Shown in pieces: positions 7,059 to 13,625 of a stretch of 15,454 nt of DNA. Position 1 is the first letter of the stretch. Every line of letters starts with the position of its first letter. This stretch comes from an uncultured Clostridia bacterium (GTDB lineage: Bacteria > Bacillota > Clostridia > Oscillospirales > Ruminococcaceae). The notes beneath the pieces are model-generated. The model was given only the letters and a program-made list of their open reading frames with translations. It did no database searches and was not told where the DNA came from. Position numbers and translations under genes: made by a program. The stretch spans positions 1 to 15,454 of the forward strand of contig CAMEPN010000012.1 in the NCBI GenBank assembly GCA_945931735.1, written 5' to 3'.

Positions 7059-7922
7059 ATGAACAGTATCGGAATAACCACCGACTGTGTATGCGACCTT
7101 CCCGACGAATATCTGAAAAAACGCGGCGTGGATGTTGTGTATTTCTACATAACGACGGGGACGGGGCGCTTTAAGGACGGCTTCGAGATAACCTCGGGGA
7201 ACGTGCTCGAATACCTCGAAAACGGCGGGCAGAAGGCGGAAACAAGCGCCCCCGCGCCCAATGAATACAGGATGTTCTTCCTCGAACAGCTAAAAAAGCA
7301 CGACGAGATAATCCACATCTCCATAAGCGACAAGGTGAGCGCGTCCTACCGAAACGCAAAGGAGGCGCTCGGGTTTATGGGAAGCGACGGCGGGCGCGTC
7401 CGCGTGATAGATTCGGAGCACCTTTCCACGGGGATAGGCCATATGGTCATGATGGCTGTGGAAATGCTTGGAGAGGGGCGCTCGGCGGACGAGATAGAAG
7501 CCGAGGCGGAGCGTATGAAAAAGCGCATTTCCACAAGCTTTATCACAATGAACGCCGACTATCTTTACCGCAACGGAAGAGTAAGCAAGGCGGTCAGAAG
7601 TATCTGCGACACATTCATGCTGCATCCTGTCCTCACGCTTAAGAACGGGAAAATAGTCCTTAAAAACATCAGAGTAGGCAATTACGACAAAGCGGTGATG
7701 CGGTACATAAAAAGCGAGCTTACCCGCAGCGGGAAAATCAACAAAAAGCGGCTTTTCATAACCCATGCGGGCTGCACCGTAAAGCTGATAAGCGCCGTTA
7801 AGGAACAGACGAAGCGTTTCTGCAGCTTCGACGAGGTGATCGTCACAAAGGCTTCCGCCACCATATCGAGCAACTGCGGAATGGGCACGGTGGGAGTGCT
7901 TTTCGTAAAGGAACAGGGCTGA
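7059..7922 (+). CDS. DegV family fatty-acid-binding protein
   Basis: DegV-family proteins are soluble two-domain proteins that bind a long-chain fatty acid; some serve as FakB subunits presenting the fatty acid to the kinase FakA. The 287-residue product has the usual length and signature segments: GITTDCVCDLP at residues 4-14, ETSAPAPNEY at 61-70 (the Thr-Ser pair usually contacts the lipid carboxylate), IISISDKVSASYRNA-like at 84-100, VIDSEHLSTGIG at 117-128, and a C-terminal half with LHPVLTLKNGKI. The start ATG follows the kinase stop immediately (TAAATG), with AGGAGG just upstream inside the kinase 3' end. No FakA-like kinase is visible here. Its position between a histidine kinase and c-di-GMP enzymes is unusual. 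The ligand is not determinable from sequence. Confidence 0.92.
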   Translation: MNSIGITTDCVCDLPDEYLKKRGVDVVYFYITTGTGRFKDGFEITSGNVLEYLENGGQKAETSAPAPNEYRMFFLEQLKKHDEIIHISISDKVSASYRNAKEALGFMGSDGGRVRVIDSEHLSTGIGHMVMMAVEMLGEGRSADEIEAEAERMKKRISTSFITMNADYLYRNGRVSKAVRSICDTFMLHPVLTLKNGKIVLKNIRVGNYDKAVMRYIKSELTRSGKINKKRLFITHAGCTVKLISAVKEQTKRFCSFDEVIVTKASATISSNCGMGTVGVLFVKEQG

Positions 7923-7971
7923 CCTGCCGCTGTTGATATTATATGATAACTGATTTCTGAGGAGATACCGT

Positions 7972-9357
7972 ATGAAAAATATTCTGGTTGTCGACGATAA
8001 CAAGCTTAATCTTGCCGCGGCAAAAAAGGTGCTTTGCAGCGACTACAAGGTAACTGCCGTAATGCGCGGCGAGCAGGCGCTCACATTCCTCGAGAGCAAC
8101 GACTGCGACATAGTCCTGCTCGATATAAATATGCCTGAAATGGACGGCTTCGAGGTGCTTCAGAGAATACGCATGACGGAGCGCTGCCGCAATCTGCCGG
8201 TCATTTTCCTTACCGCCGACAGCGACAGCGAAACGGAAACGCGCTGCTTCAAGGCGGGCGCGATCGATTTTATCGCAAAGCCGTTCGTGCCCGAGGTAAT
8301 GCTCTCGCGCATAGGCAGGGTGCTGGAGCTTGAGGAGCTGCGCCGCAATCTTGCCGACAGGCTCGAGCAGAAAACGCGCGAGGTTTCCGATATGAAGAGC
8401 AAGTCGCGGCAGGACGTTCTGACGGGGCTTTGGAACCGCGCATATACCGAGGAAAAGGTAAACGAGCTTATCACGGGCGGCGAAATGGGCGCGCTCATGA
8501 TGATAGACATGGACAACTTCAAGGCGATAAACGACAACTATGGTCATATCGCGGGCGACCAGACGCTTAAAATGTTCGCGGACACGCTGCGCCGCTTTGC
8601 GTCGGAGGGCGACGTGCTCTGCCGTATCGGCGGCGACGAATTCGTTGCGTTTATAAAGAATGTCACATCAAAAAGCGAGATCGGAAATCTTGCCTCGGAC
8701 ATAATCTCCGACCTGTGCTACAAGCTCGAGCAGTGCAAATTTGAGACCAACTCCTCCGTATCCATCGGCATCGCGCAGACCCCCGAGGACGGCACCGATT
8801 TCAACAAGCTGTACAACTGCGCGGACAAGGCGCTGTATTACGTCAAGCAGAACGGAAAGAACTCCTACCACTTCTTCAGCGACAAGGTTCAGGCGGAAAC
8901 CGACCGCGGCGGAAAGACGGTCGACCTGAATTATCTGCGCGACTTCATGAGCCGCGCGGACAGCGGCAGGGGCGCGTATCTGCTGGATTTCGAGAGCTTC
9001 CACCATGTCTACAACTTTATCCGCAGGTTCGTCGAGCGCAGCAGCCGCGAGGTTCAGACGGTGCTTTTCACCGTGAGCGAAACGGGCGAGCCGGACGCAA
9101 CGGAAACCGAGCTTGCGCTGGAGCTGCTCGAAAAGGCGATATACACCTCGCTGCGCCGCTCGGACGTATCGACGCGGTATTCAAGCAAGCAGATAATCGT
9201 TATCCTCATGGACGCTAACGCGGAAAACGGCGACATTGTTTCGGGGCGAATAATCGATTGCTTCAATAAGCTGTATACCGGAGGAAAGGTGGCCGTTGAC
9301 TACGGGATAGCCCGCATGGACGGTTCGGAGCTTTTCGGGAAAAAGGCGCTTTCGTAA
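7972..9357 (+). CDS. Response regulator diguanylate cyclase (REC-GGDEF plus degenerate C-terminal GGDEF-like domain)
   Basis: This 461-residue response regulator is predicted to make c-di-GMP from two GTP when phosphorylated. The receiver spans residues 1-120 (D8, D9, phospho-acceptor D51, T81, K103). A helical linker (about 118-145) leads to the GGDEF domain: DVLTGLWNRAY at 148-158, MIDMDNFKAINDNYGH at 177-192, and an intact RIGGDEF with GGDEF at 220-224. The RxxD inhibitory site has Ser at position 211 (SEGD), so product feedback is probably weak. Residues about 330-455 look like a second, decayed GGDEF fold: LRRSDVSTRYSSKQIIVIL sits where the active-site strand should be, with SSKQI in place of GGDEF. 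GAGGAG lies 12 bases before the start. It is in the same transcript as the kinase and its receiver is almost a copy of the next gene's. Confidence 0.92.
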   Translation: MKNILVVDDNKLNLAAAKKVLCSDYKVTAVMRGEQALTFLESNDCDIVLLDINMPEMDGFEVLQRIRMTERCRNLPVIFLTADSDSETETRCFKAGAIDFIAKPFVPEVMLSRIGRVLELEELRRNLADRLEQKTREVSDMKSKSRQDVLTGLWNRAYTEEKVNELITGGEMGALMMIDMDNFKAINDNYGHIAGDQTLKMFADTLRRFASEGDVLCRIGGDEFVAFIKNVTSKSEIGNLASDIISDLCYKLEQCKFETNSSVSIGIAQTPEDGTDFNKLYNCADKALYYVKQNGKNSYHFFSDKVQAETDRGGKTVDLNYLRDFMSRADSGRGAYLLDFESFHHVYNFIRRFVERSSREVQTVLFTVSETGEPDATETELALELLEKAIYTSLRRSDVSTRYSSKQIIVILMDANAENGDIVSGRIIDCFNKLYTGGKVAVDYGIARMDGSELFGKKALS

Positions 9358-9425
9358 ATATATGAGCGGAATAACCGCCGAGCGAGATATAATGTGTCGG
9401 ACGGGGAAGTTTAAGGAGGAGCAGT

Positions 9426-10466
9426 ATGAAGAACATTCTGGTCGTTGACGACGACAAGCTTAATTTGGCGGCAGCAAAAAAGGTGCTCTGCGACGAGTAC
9501 AAGGTAACTGCCGTTCTGCGCGGAGAACAGGCGCTTTCATTCCTTGAGGCAAACGACTGCGACATAGTGCTGCTTGATATAAATATGCCCGAAATGGACG
9601 GATTTGAGGTATTGGAGAAGATTCGGAAGATAGAACGCTGCCGCAGTCTGCCCGTGATATTTCTTACCGCCGACAACGACAGCGAAACCGAAGCTCGCTG
9701 CTTTAACACGGGCGCCGCGGATTTCATCGCGAAGCCGTTCGTGCCCGAGGTCATGCGCTCGCGCATAAGCAGGGTGCTGGAGCTTGAGGATCTGCGTTTC
9801 GGGCTGGAAAAACAGGTCGCCGAAAAGACCGAGCATATTCACTACATCAAGGACATGATGGTGCTGGGAATGGCGGAAATGGTCGAGAGCCGCGACAGCA
9901 ACACCGGAGGTCACATCAAGCGCACGAGCGCGGTCGTAAGGGTGTTCTCCCGCAGACTTACGGAATGCTGCGGGCAGAACGGGATAGACGAGCCGTTGCT
10001 GCGCAATATCGTAAAGGCTGCCCCGATGCACGACCTCGGGAAGATAGCGATAGACGACGCTGTTCTGCGAAAGCCGGGGCGATATACCGAGGAGGAGTTC
10101 AACGAGATGAAGCGCCATTCCGCCGAGGGCGCGAAGATCGTCGACAACATTCTAAGAGGCGTTGAGGACGACGAGTTCGTTAAAATAGCGAAAAACGTGG
10201 CGCATTATCACCACGAAAAATGGAACGGAAAGGGCTATCCCGAGGGGCTTTCGGGGACAGATATCCCTGTCGAGGCGAGGATAATGGCGCTGGCGGACGT
10301 GTTCGACGCGCTGGTCAGCAAGCGCTGCTACAAAGAGGCGTACAGCTACGACAAGGCGTTTTCGATAATCAGCGACTCTCTCGGCGAGCATTTCGACCCC
10401 GAGCTTGGAAAGGTGTTTCTGGAGTGCCGCAAGGAGCTTACAAAACTGTACGACAGCTTCGGATAA
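9426..10466 (+). CDS. Response regulator HD-GYP phosphodiesterase (REC-HD-GYP)
   Basis: This 346-residue protein is predicted to hydrolyse c-di-GMP under control of an N-terminal receiver. The receiver (1-120) has D8, D9, phospho-acceptor D51, T81 and K103, and differs from that of the preceding cyclase at only about 19 of the first 124 residues. A coiled linker (about 118-145) joins an HD-GYP domain: ESRDSNTGGHIKRTS (154-168), the metal-binding HD in PMHDLGKIA (H202, D203), H231, and HHEKWNGKGYP (262-272) holding the GYP motif, then D291 in ALADVFDAL. All metal ligands I would expect are present, so it should be active. An AAGGAGG ribosome binding site lies at 9413-9419. It is the last gene of the operon and is followed by a terminator. 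Confidence 0.94.
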   Translation: MKNILVVDDDKLNLAAAKKVLCDEYKVTAVLRGEQALSFLEANDCDIVLLDINMPEMDGFEVLEKIRKIERCRSLPVIFLTADNDSETEARCFNTGAADFIAKPFVPEVMRSRISRVLELEDLRFGLEKQVAEKTEHIHYIKDMMVLGMAEMVESRDSNTGGHIKRTSAVVRVFSRRLTECCGQNGIDEPLLRNIVKAAPMHDLGKIAIDDAVLRKPGRYTEEEFNEMKRHSAEGAKIVDNILRGVEDDEFVKIAKNVAHYHHEKWNGKGYPEGLSGTDIPVEARIMALADVFDALVSKRCYKEAYSYDKAFSIISDSLGEHFDPELGKVFLECRKELTKLYDSFG

Positions 10467-10496
10467 ACGGCTTCCCGCCCGCAATTTCATATTGAA

Positions 10497-10532
10497 AAAG
10501 GCTCTTTGCGTAATGGCGCGCATAGAGCCTTT
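10497..10532. terminator. Bidirectional terminator between the HD-GYP and YetF genes
   Basis: AAAGGCTCT (10497-10505) pairs perfectly with AGAGCCTTT (10524-10532), and TGCG (10507-10510) pairs with CGCA (10519-10522) inside, giving a long hairpin with A-rich and T-rich flanks. It lies between convergent genes and could stop transcription from both sides. The remaining bases after the HD-GYP stop hold nothing else evident. Confidence 0.8.
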
Positions 10533-10535
10533 GTG

Positions 10536-11243
10536 TTATTCAAACGGGTCGTCCTTGTTGCTGCCCGTGTTTGAGGCGTAGAGGGCTATCGTGTTGTCGA
10601 CGGTGTTTACGGCGGCGAGGAAAATTTCCTCGGGGCTGTGGAAGCCCTGAAACTTAAGCTGGTTGTTGAGCCATGCCATGCTTTTTCCGGTCAGCCTCAG
10701 ATTTTCCTCGTTGACATTTCCGTCGAGGATAACGTTGACGAGGAGCTTCTGCTGTACGGGGTTCAAATTCATGTCCGACGGGACGAGCGGGCGGTATTTC
10801 TCCGACGGAAGAATGCTTATCGAGCCGTTGAACTCAAAAACGGCGGTCTGTATCTGCGAAAGGTCGAAGTACCCCTTGCTGCGGCAGTGGGTCAGAAAAT
10901 CGCTCAGGTCTATCCTTGCCTTTTTGAAATTCTCGCGGTACAGCTTGCCGTTGTCGAACAGAATCAACGGCTTGCCGCTGATAAGCTTTCGCAGGCGTGT
11001 GGATTTATTTGTCACGAGCGACACAAGATAGGCGCTTACCGCGTAGATCGCCATCGCAAGCAGCGTCCTTTCGGGGTTTTCAAGCTCGGTCGCAAATTCT
11101 GCGGCTATGGAGCCGATAGAAATACCGATTATATAATCGAACATACTTAGCTGTGAGATCTGCTTGTTTCCCATCAGCTTTGTCAGAAGAAACAGCGTTA
11201 TAACGCTTGCAACGGACGTCAGAGCAACTTTCAGTAAATCCAT
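10536..11243 (-). CDS. YetF-like DUF421 membrane protein
   Basis: A 235-residue protein of the YetF/YdfR (DUF421) family, common in Firmicutes and of poorly defined function; some members are linked to spore or envelope traits. Three membrane helices are seen at about residues 5-24, 35-52 and 60-78. A soluble domain follows with the family signature SGKPLILFDNGKLYRENFKK (89-108), DLSDFLTHCRSKGYFDLSQI and AVFEFNGSISILPSE (134-148). The FDYIIGISIGSIAAEFA segment in helix two is also diagnostic. The start at 11243 is set by a full AGGAGG (11250-11255 on the reverse strand) six bases upstream. It is monocistronic here. I saw no clean -35/-10 pair on its strand, only AT-rich TATATT and TATAAC candidates. 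Confidence 0.9.
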   Translation of the reverse strand: MDLLKVALTSVASVITLFLLTKLMGNKQISQLSMFDYIIGISIGSIAAEFATELENPERTLLAMAIYAVSAYLVSLVTNKSTRLRKLISGKPLILFDNGKLYRENFKKARIDLSDFLTHCRSKGYFDLSQIQTAVFEFNGSISILPSEKYRPLVPSDMNLNPVQQKLLVNVILDGNVNEENLRLTGKSMAWLNNQLKFQGFHSPEEIFLAAVNTVDNTIALYASNTGSNKDDPFE

Positions 11244-11262
11244 TCCGATCCTCCTATGCTGT

Positions 11263-11290
11263 TATATTGCCCGAAAAACGGGAGAATATA
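11263..11290. repeat. Inverted repeat in the yetF-like leader
   Basis: TATATT (11263-11268) and AATATA (11285-11290) flank a CCCG-AAAAA-CGGG hairpin (11270-11282), making a 28-bp nested inverted repeat just upstream of the ribosome binding site of the YetF-like gene. A related core, CCCG-TTTTTT-CGGG preceded by ATATT, recurs in opposite orientation at 11396-11413 before the LytTR gene promoter. Confidence 0.4.
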
Positions 11291-11454
11291 CTCCGCCGCG
11301 GCTCGGGCGGCGTTTTGGAAAACCCGCGTACGCGCCGGAATATGCAGGCTGCGGCGGGCGCGGCTTGCGCGGGGGCATTTTCGTCCGTATTGCGATATTC
11401 CCGTTTTTTCGGGAGCAGGGCGGCGGGCGAAAGCTTAGTGTATCTATACTTTCG
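11291..11454. other. Non-coding divergent spacer, GC-rich and hairpin-prone
   Basis: Together with the neighbouring repeat and promoter this makes a 270-base gap between divergent genes. It holds a 6-bp GC hairpin, CGCCGC (11294-11299) with GCGGCG (11307-11312) followed by TTTT. It also holds the second CCCG/CGGG hairpin (11400-11413) and an imperfect palindrome, AGTGTATCTATACT (11437-11450), placed just upstream of the LytTR promoter. No credible gene was seen on either strand. Confidence 0.4.
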
Positions 11455-11483
11455 TTGACAAAATATTGATAATGGTGTATAAT
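11455..11483 (+). promoter_or_regulatory. Perfect consensus promoter of the LytTR-PAS gene
   Basis: TTGACA (11455-11460), a 17-bp spacer and TATAAT (11478-11483), matching the sigma-70/sigma-A consensus at every position. Transcription should start near 11490. Confidence 0.88.
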
Positions 11484-11538
11484 TTTATTAAAGGCGCAGC
11501 GGCGCTTTGACTTTTGTCCAGGCGGGAGCGGCGGAATA

Positions 11539-11574
11539 ATGAAAGCCGCGCTGCTTATATACTTCATCTGCTGA
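11539..11574 (+). CDS. Possible 11-residue leader ORF upstream of the LytTR gene
   Basis: An ATG at 11539, 10 bases after GGGAG, opens a short frame encoding MKAALLIYFIC and stopping at 11574. It lies inside the predicted transcript and ends 20 bases before the favoured LytTR start, in a different frame. It could be a translated leader or a chance reading. Only the start signal and position support it. Confidence 0.2.
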   Translation: MKAALLIYFIC

Positions 11575-11594
11575 ATAAAAACGGGGTGCTTGAT

Positions 11595-12410
11595 TTGCAG
11601 GAAACGAAATATATAACGATAATGTCAAACAGAAAAAAGCAGGTGCTGCCTGTCGGCACGATACTTTACGTTATCATAACGGGAAAGAACGCCGAGATAC
11701 ACGTTTCCGGCGGAAAGGTGTTTGAAACCCGGCATACTCTTTCCGAGCTTGAGGAGCAGCTCGGCGACGGCTTTATAAAGGCGCACCGCGGCTGCGTAGT
11801 GTCCGCGATGGCGATACACGACATAACCGACAGCATAAACCTCAGCAACGGAGAGTCCCTCGAATACACCCTGCGGAAGAAGAACGAGATAATCGAGCAG
11901 TTCCATTCCAAGCAGAGGAGCATGATAAGCGGCTTTGCCGAGGAGGGCATTCCCGCGACGGAGGAGGAGTACCGCGCGCATTACCGCGGACTTGACGAGC
12001 TGCCGTTCGCGTTCGCGGACATCGAGATGATATTCAACGAGGAGCGCCATGCCGTCGACTGGATATTCAGATACGGAAACGAGGCGCTGGCGAGGCTGGA
12101 GAAAATTCCGCTCGAGCAGCTTATAGGAAGCGCGTTCGGGTGCCTGTTCAGCAATATGCACTCGAAATGGCTCCGCAGCTACGAGCGCGCGGCTCTATAC
12201 GGCGAAACGCTCGAGATGATGGACTTCAGCCCCGAGATAGATACATACCTCAAGGTCATCTGTTTCCCGACGTTCAAGGGGCACTGCGGGTGTATTCTGT
12301 TCGACCTTTCGGACATTAAATTCACCAAAAACAGCAGCGACACATACAATGCGCTTCGGCTGTATTTCTCAAACCACCCCGACGGGAACGGCGGAAGTGA
12401 TATAACATAA
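11595..12410 (+). CDS. LytTR DNA-binding protein with C-terminal PAS domain
   Basis: A predicted transcription regulator of 271 residues from the start chosen here. The N-terminal part is a LytTR DNA-binding domain: YITIMSNRKKQVLPVGTILY at about residues 6-25, EIHVSGGKVFETRHTLSELE, and DGFIKAHRGCVVSAMAIHDI at about 58-77. LytTR usually sits behind a receiver domain, but here it is first and there is no receiver. A PAS-like fold follows (about 136-240): ADIEMIFNEERHAVDWIFRY, then YLKVICFPTFKGHCGCILFD. The frame stays open back to a TTG at 11514, and GTG at 11586 is another option. I favour TTG 11595 because GGGGTG lies six bases upstream and the LytTR domain begins right after. The small-molecule or protein signal read by the PAS domain is unknown. 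Confidence 0.85.
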   Translation: MQETKYITIMSNRKKQVLPVGTILYVIITGKNAEIHVSGGKVFETRHTLSELEEQLGDGFIKAHRGCVVSAMAIHDITDSINLSNGESLEYTLRKKNEIIEQFHSKQRSMISGFAEEGIPATEEEYRAHYRGLDELPFAFADIEMIFNEERHAVDWIFRYGNEALARLEKIPLEQLIGSAFGCLFSNMHSKWLRSYERAALYGETLEMMDFSPEIDTYLKVICFPTFKGHCGCILFDLSDIKFTKNSSDTYNALRLYFSNHPDGNGGSDIT

Positions 12411-12438
12411 TAAGCGAACGCCGCGCGGCTTTTCTGCG

Positions 12439-13479
12439 TCAGACTATCCCCATGAAATACTCGACCGCGATCGCGACGATAACGACCAGCGCGGAGATGA
12501 TAAATCCGTGTAGCATCGGCGCGAAGCCCGATTTTTTCATATCCCTGAAGCTGGTATTCAGCCCTATCGCCGCGAGCGCGGAAACCATGAGGAACTTGCT
12601 CGCCTGCTTCATTCCCGCCGAAACGGCAGCGGGTATCATTCCGAAGCTGTTTATGACCGCAAGCGCAAGAAACGCGAGGATAAACCACGGGATAATTTTC
12701 GCAAGGCTGAGCTTGGTGTGAACTTCCCCGCCCGAAGCGCCCGCAGCCGCTGCTTCTCTGCGCTTGATGTGCGCGTTGATAAGCGCGAATACAATGACCG
12801 TCGGGATTATCGAAAGCGTGCGGGTGAGCTTTACCATTGTGGCGAAGTCGCCCGCCGCCTCGGAGTAGGCGTAGCCCGCCGCAACGACGCTTGACGTGTC
12901 GTTGACCGCTGTCCCCGCCCACAGCCCGTATGCCATGTCTGAAAGCCCCATTGCCTGCCCCATAACGGGAAACAGCAGTATCATCGCCATATCGAAAAGG
13001 AACGTCGCGGACATGGCGTATGCGATGTCGCTGTCGTCCGCGTCGATAACGGGAGCTATCGCGGCGATCGCCGAGCCGCCGCAGATGCCTGTCCCCGCGG
13101 AAATAAGGTTAGAGAGCTTCCAGTTAATTTTCAGCGCCTTTCCCACAAAATGCCCGACCCCGAAGCAGGTCAGCAGCGTGAACAGCATGACATACAGCGA
13201 CAGTTTCCCTACCTCGAGGACAACGCTTATGTTAAGGCTTGCGCCGAGGAGTATTATTGCGAATTTCAGTATTTTTTTTGAGGTGAAATTCAGCCCCGCG
13301 GTGAATATCTCCGCAGGCTTTCGGAAATGATTTATCAGCATTCCGATAAACAGCGCGATCACTGACGCGCCGATAAGATGAACAGGCAGCAGGCTCTCGA
13401 TGACCCTTGCCAGCGCCGCTATCGCCAGCGCGAAAACAAAGCCCGGTATAAGCTTTCCCGCTTTTTTAACAGCTTCCAT
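12439..13479 (-). CDS. YeiH/UPF0324 family membrane transporter (putative sulfate exporter family)
   Basis: A 346-residue polytopic membrane protein of the YeiH (UPF0324) family, often annotated as a putative sulfate exporter; the substrate is not firmly established. About ten hydrophobic helices are seen. Conserved motifs are KFAIILLGASLNI (72-84), SAGTGICGGSAIAAIAPVI (127-145) and GLWAGTAVNDTSSVVAAG (185-202), the last two forming the family core. The start is set by AAGGGGAG seven bases upstream on the reverse strand (near 13487-13494). It converges on the LytTR gene with only 28 bases between the stops. It is separated from the upstream gene on the same strand by a terminator, so it is probably transcribed alone. 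I could not identify its promoter with confidence. Confidence 0.9.
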   Translation of the reverse strand: MEAVKKAGKLIPGFVFALAIAALARVIESLLPVHLIGASVIALFIGMLINHFRKPAEIFTAGLNFTSKKILKFAIILLGASLNISVVLEVGKLSLYVMLFTLLTCFGVGHFVGKALKINWKLSNLISAGTGICGGSAIAAIAPVIDADDSDIAYAMSATFLFDMAMILLFPVMGQAMGLSDMAYGLWAGTAVNDTSSVVAAGYAYSEAAGDFATMVKLTRTLSIIPTVIVFALINAHIKRREAAAAGASGGEVHTKLSLAKIIPWFILAFLALAVINSFGMIPAAVSAGMKQASKFLMVSALAAIGLNTSFRDMKKSGFAPMLHGFIISALVVIVAIAVEYFMGIV

Positions 13480-13567
13480 AAATTTCTCCCCTTGTTCAGC
13501 AGCTCGTTTATGCTTATCTTGACACGCCGCGTTTGGAATATACGGAAGAAAGCTTTGGAAAAAACGA

Positions 13568-13606
13568 AAAACCGCCTTTGCGCGATAAGGCTGCGCAGGC
13601 GGTTTT
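13568..13606 (-). terminator. Intrinsic terminator downstream of the injection-system-like gene
   Basis: AAAACCGCC (13568-13576) pairs with GGCGGTTTT (13598-13606), with GCGC/GCGC pairing inside. Read on the minus strand the stem is followed by TTTTTCGTTTTTT, a proper terminator tail about 20 bases after the stop of the gene ending at 13626. The nearby TTGACA on the plus strand at 13519 has no matching -10 box. Confidence 0.85.
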
Positions 13607-13625
13607 CTGTTATTTTATCATTGCG

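Noticed and set aside
11262..11567. Minus-strand open frame of 101 codons in the divergent spacer
   Set aside because: It covers the perfect LytTR promoter and hairpins, is Pro/Arg-rich low-complexity sequence, and has no good ribosome binding site or family resemblance.
12411..12438. GCCGCGCGGC followed by TTTT between the convergent LytTR and YeiH genes
   Set aside because: The palindrome leaves at most a 3-bp stem with a four-base loop, too weak to call a terminator.
13519..13547. TTGACA on the plus strand downstream of the YeiH start
   Set aside because: The only -10-like TATACG is 14 bp away, and any transcript would run straight into the terminator at 13568-13606.
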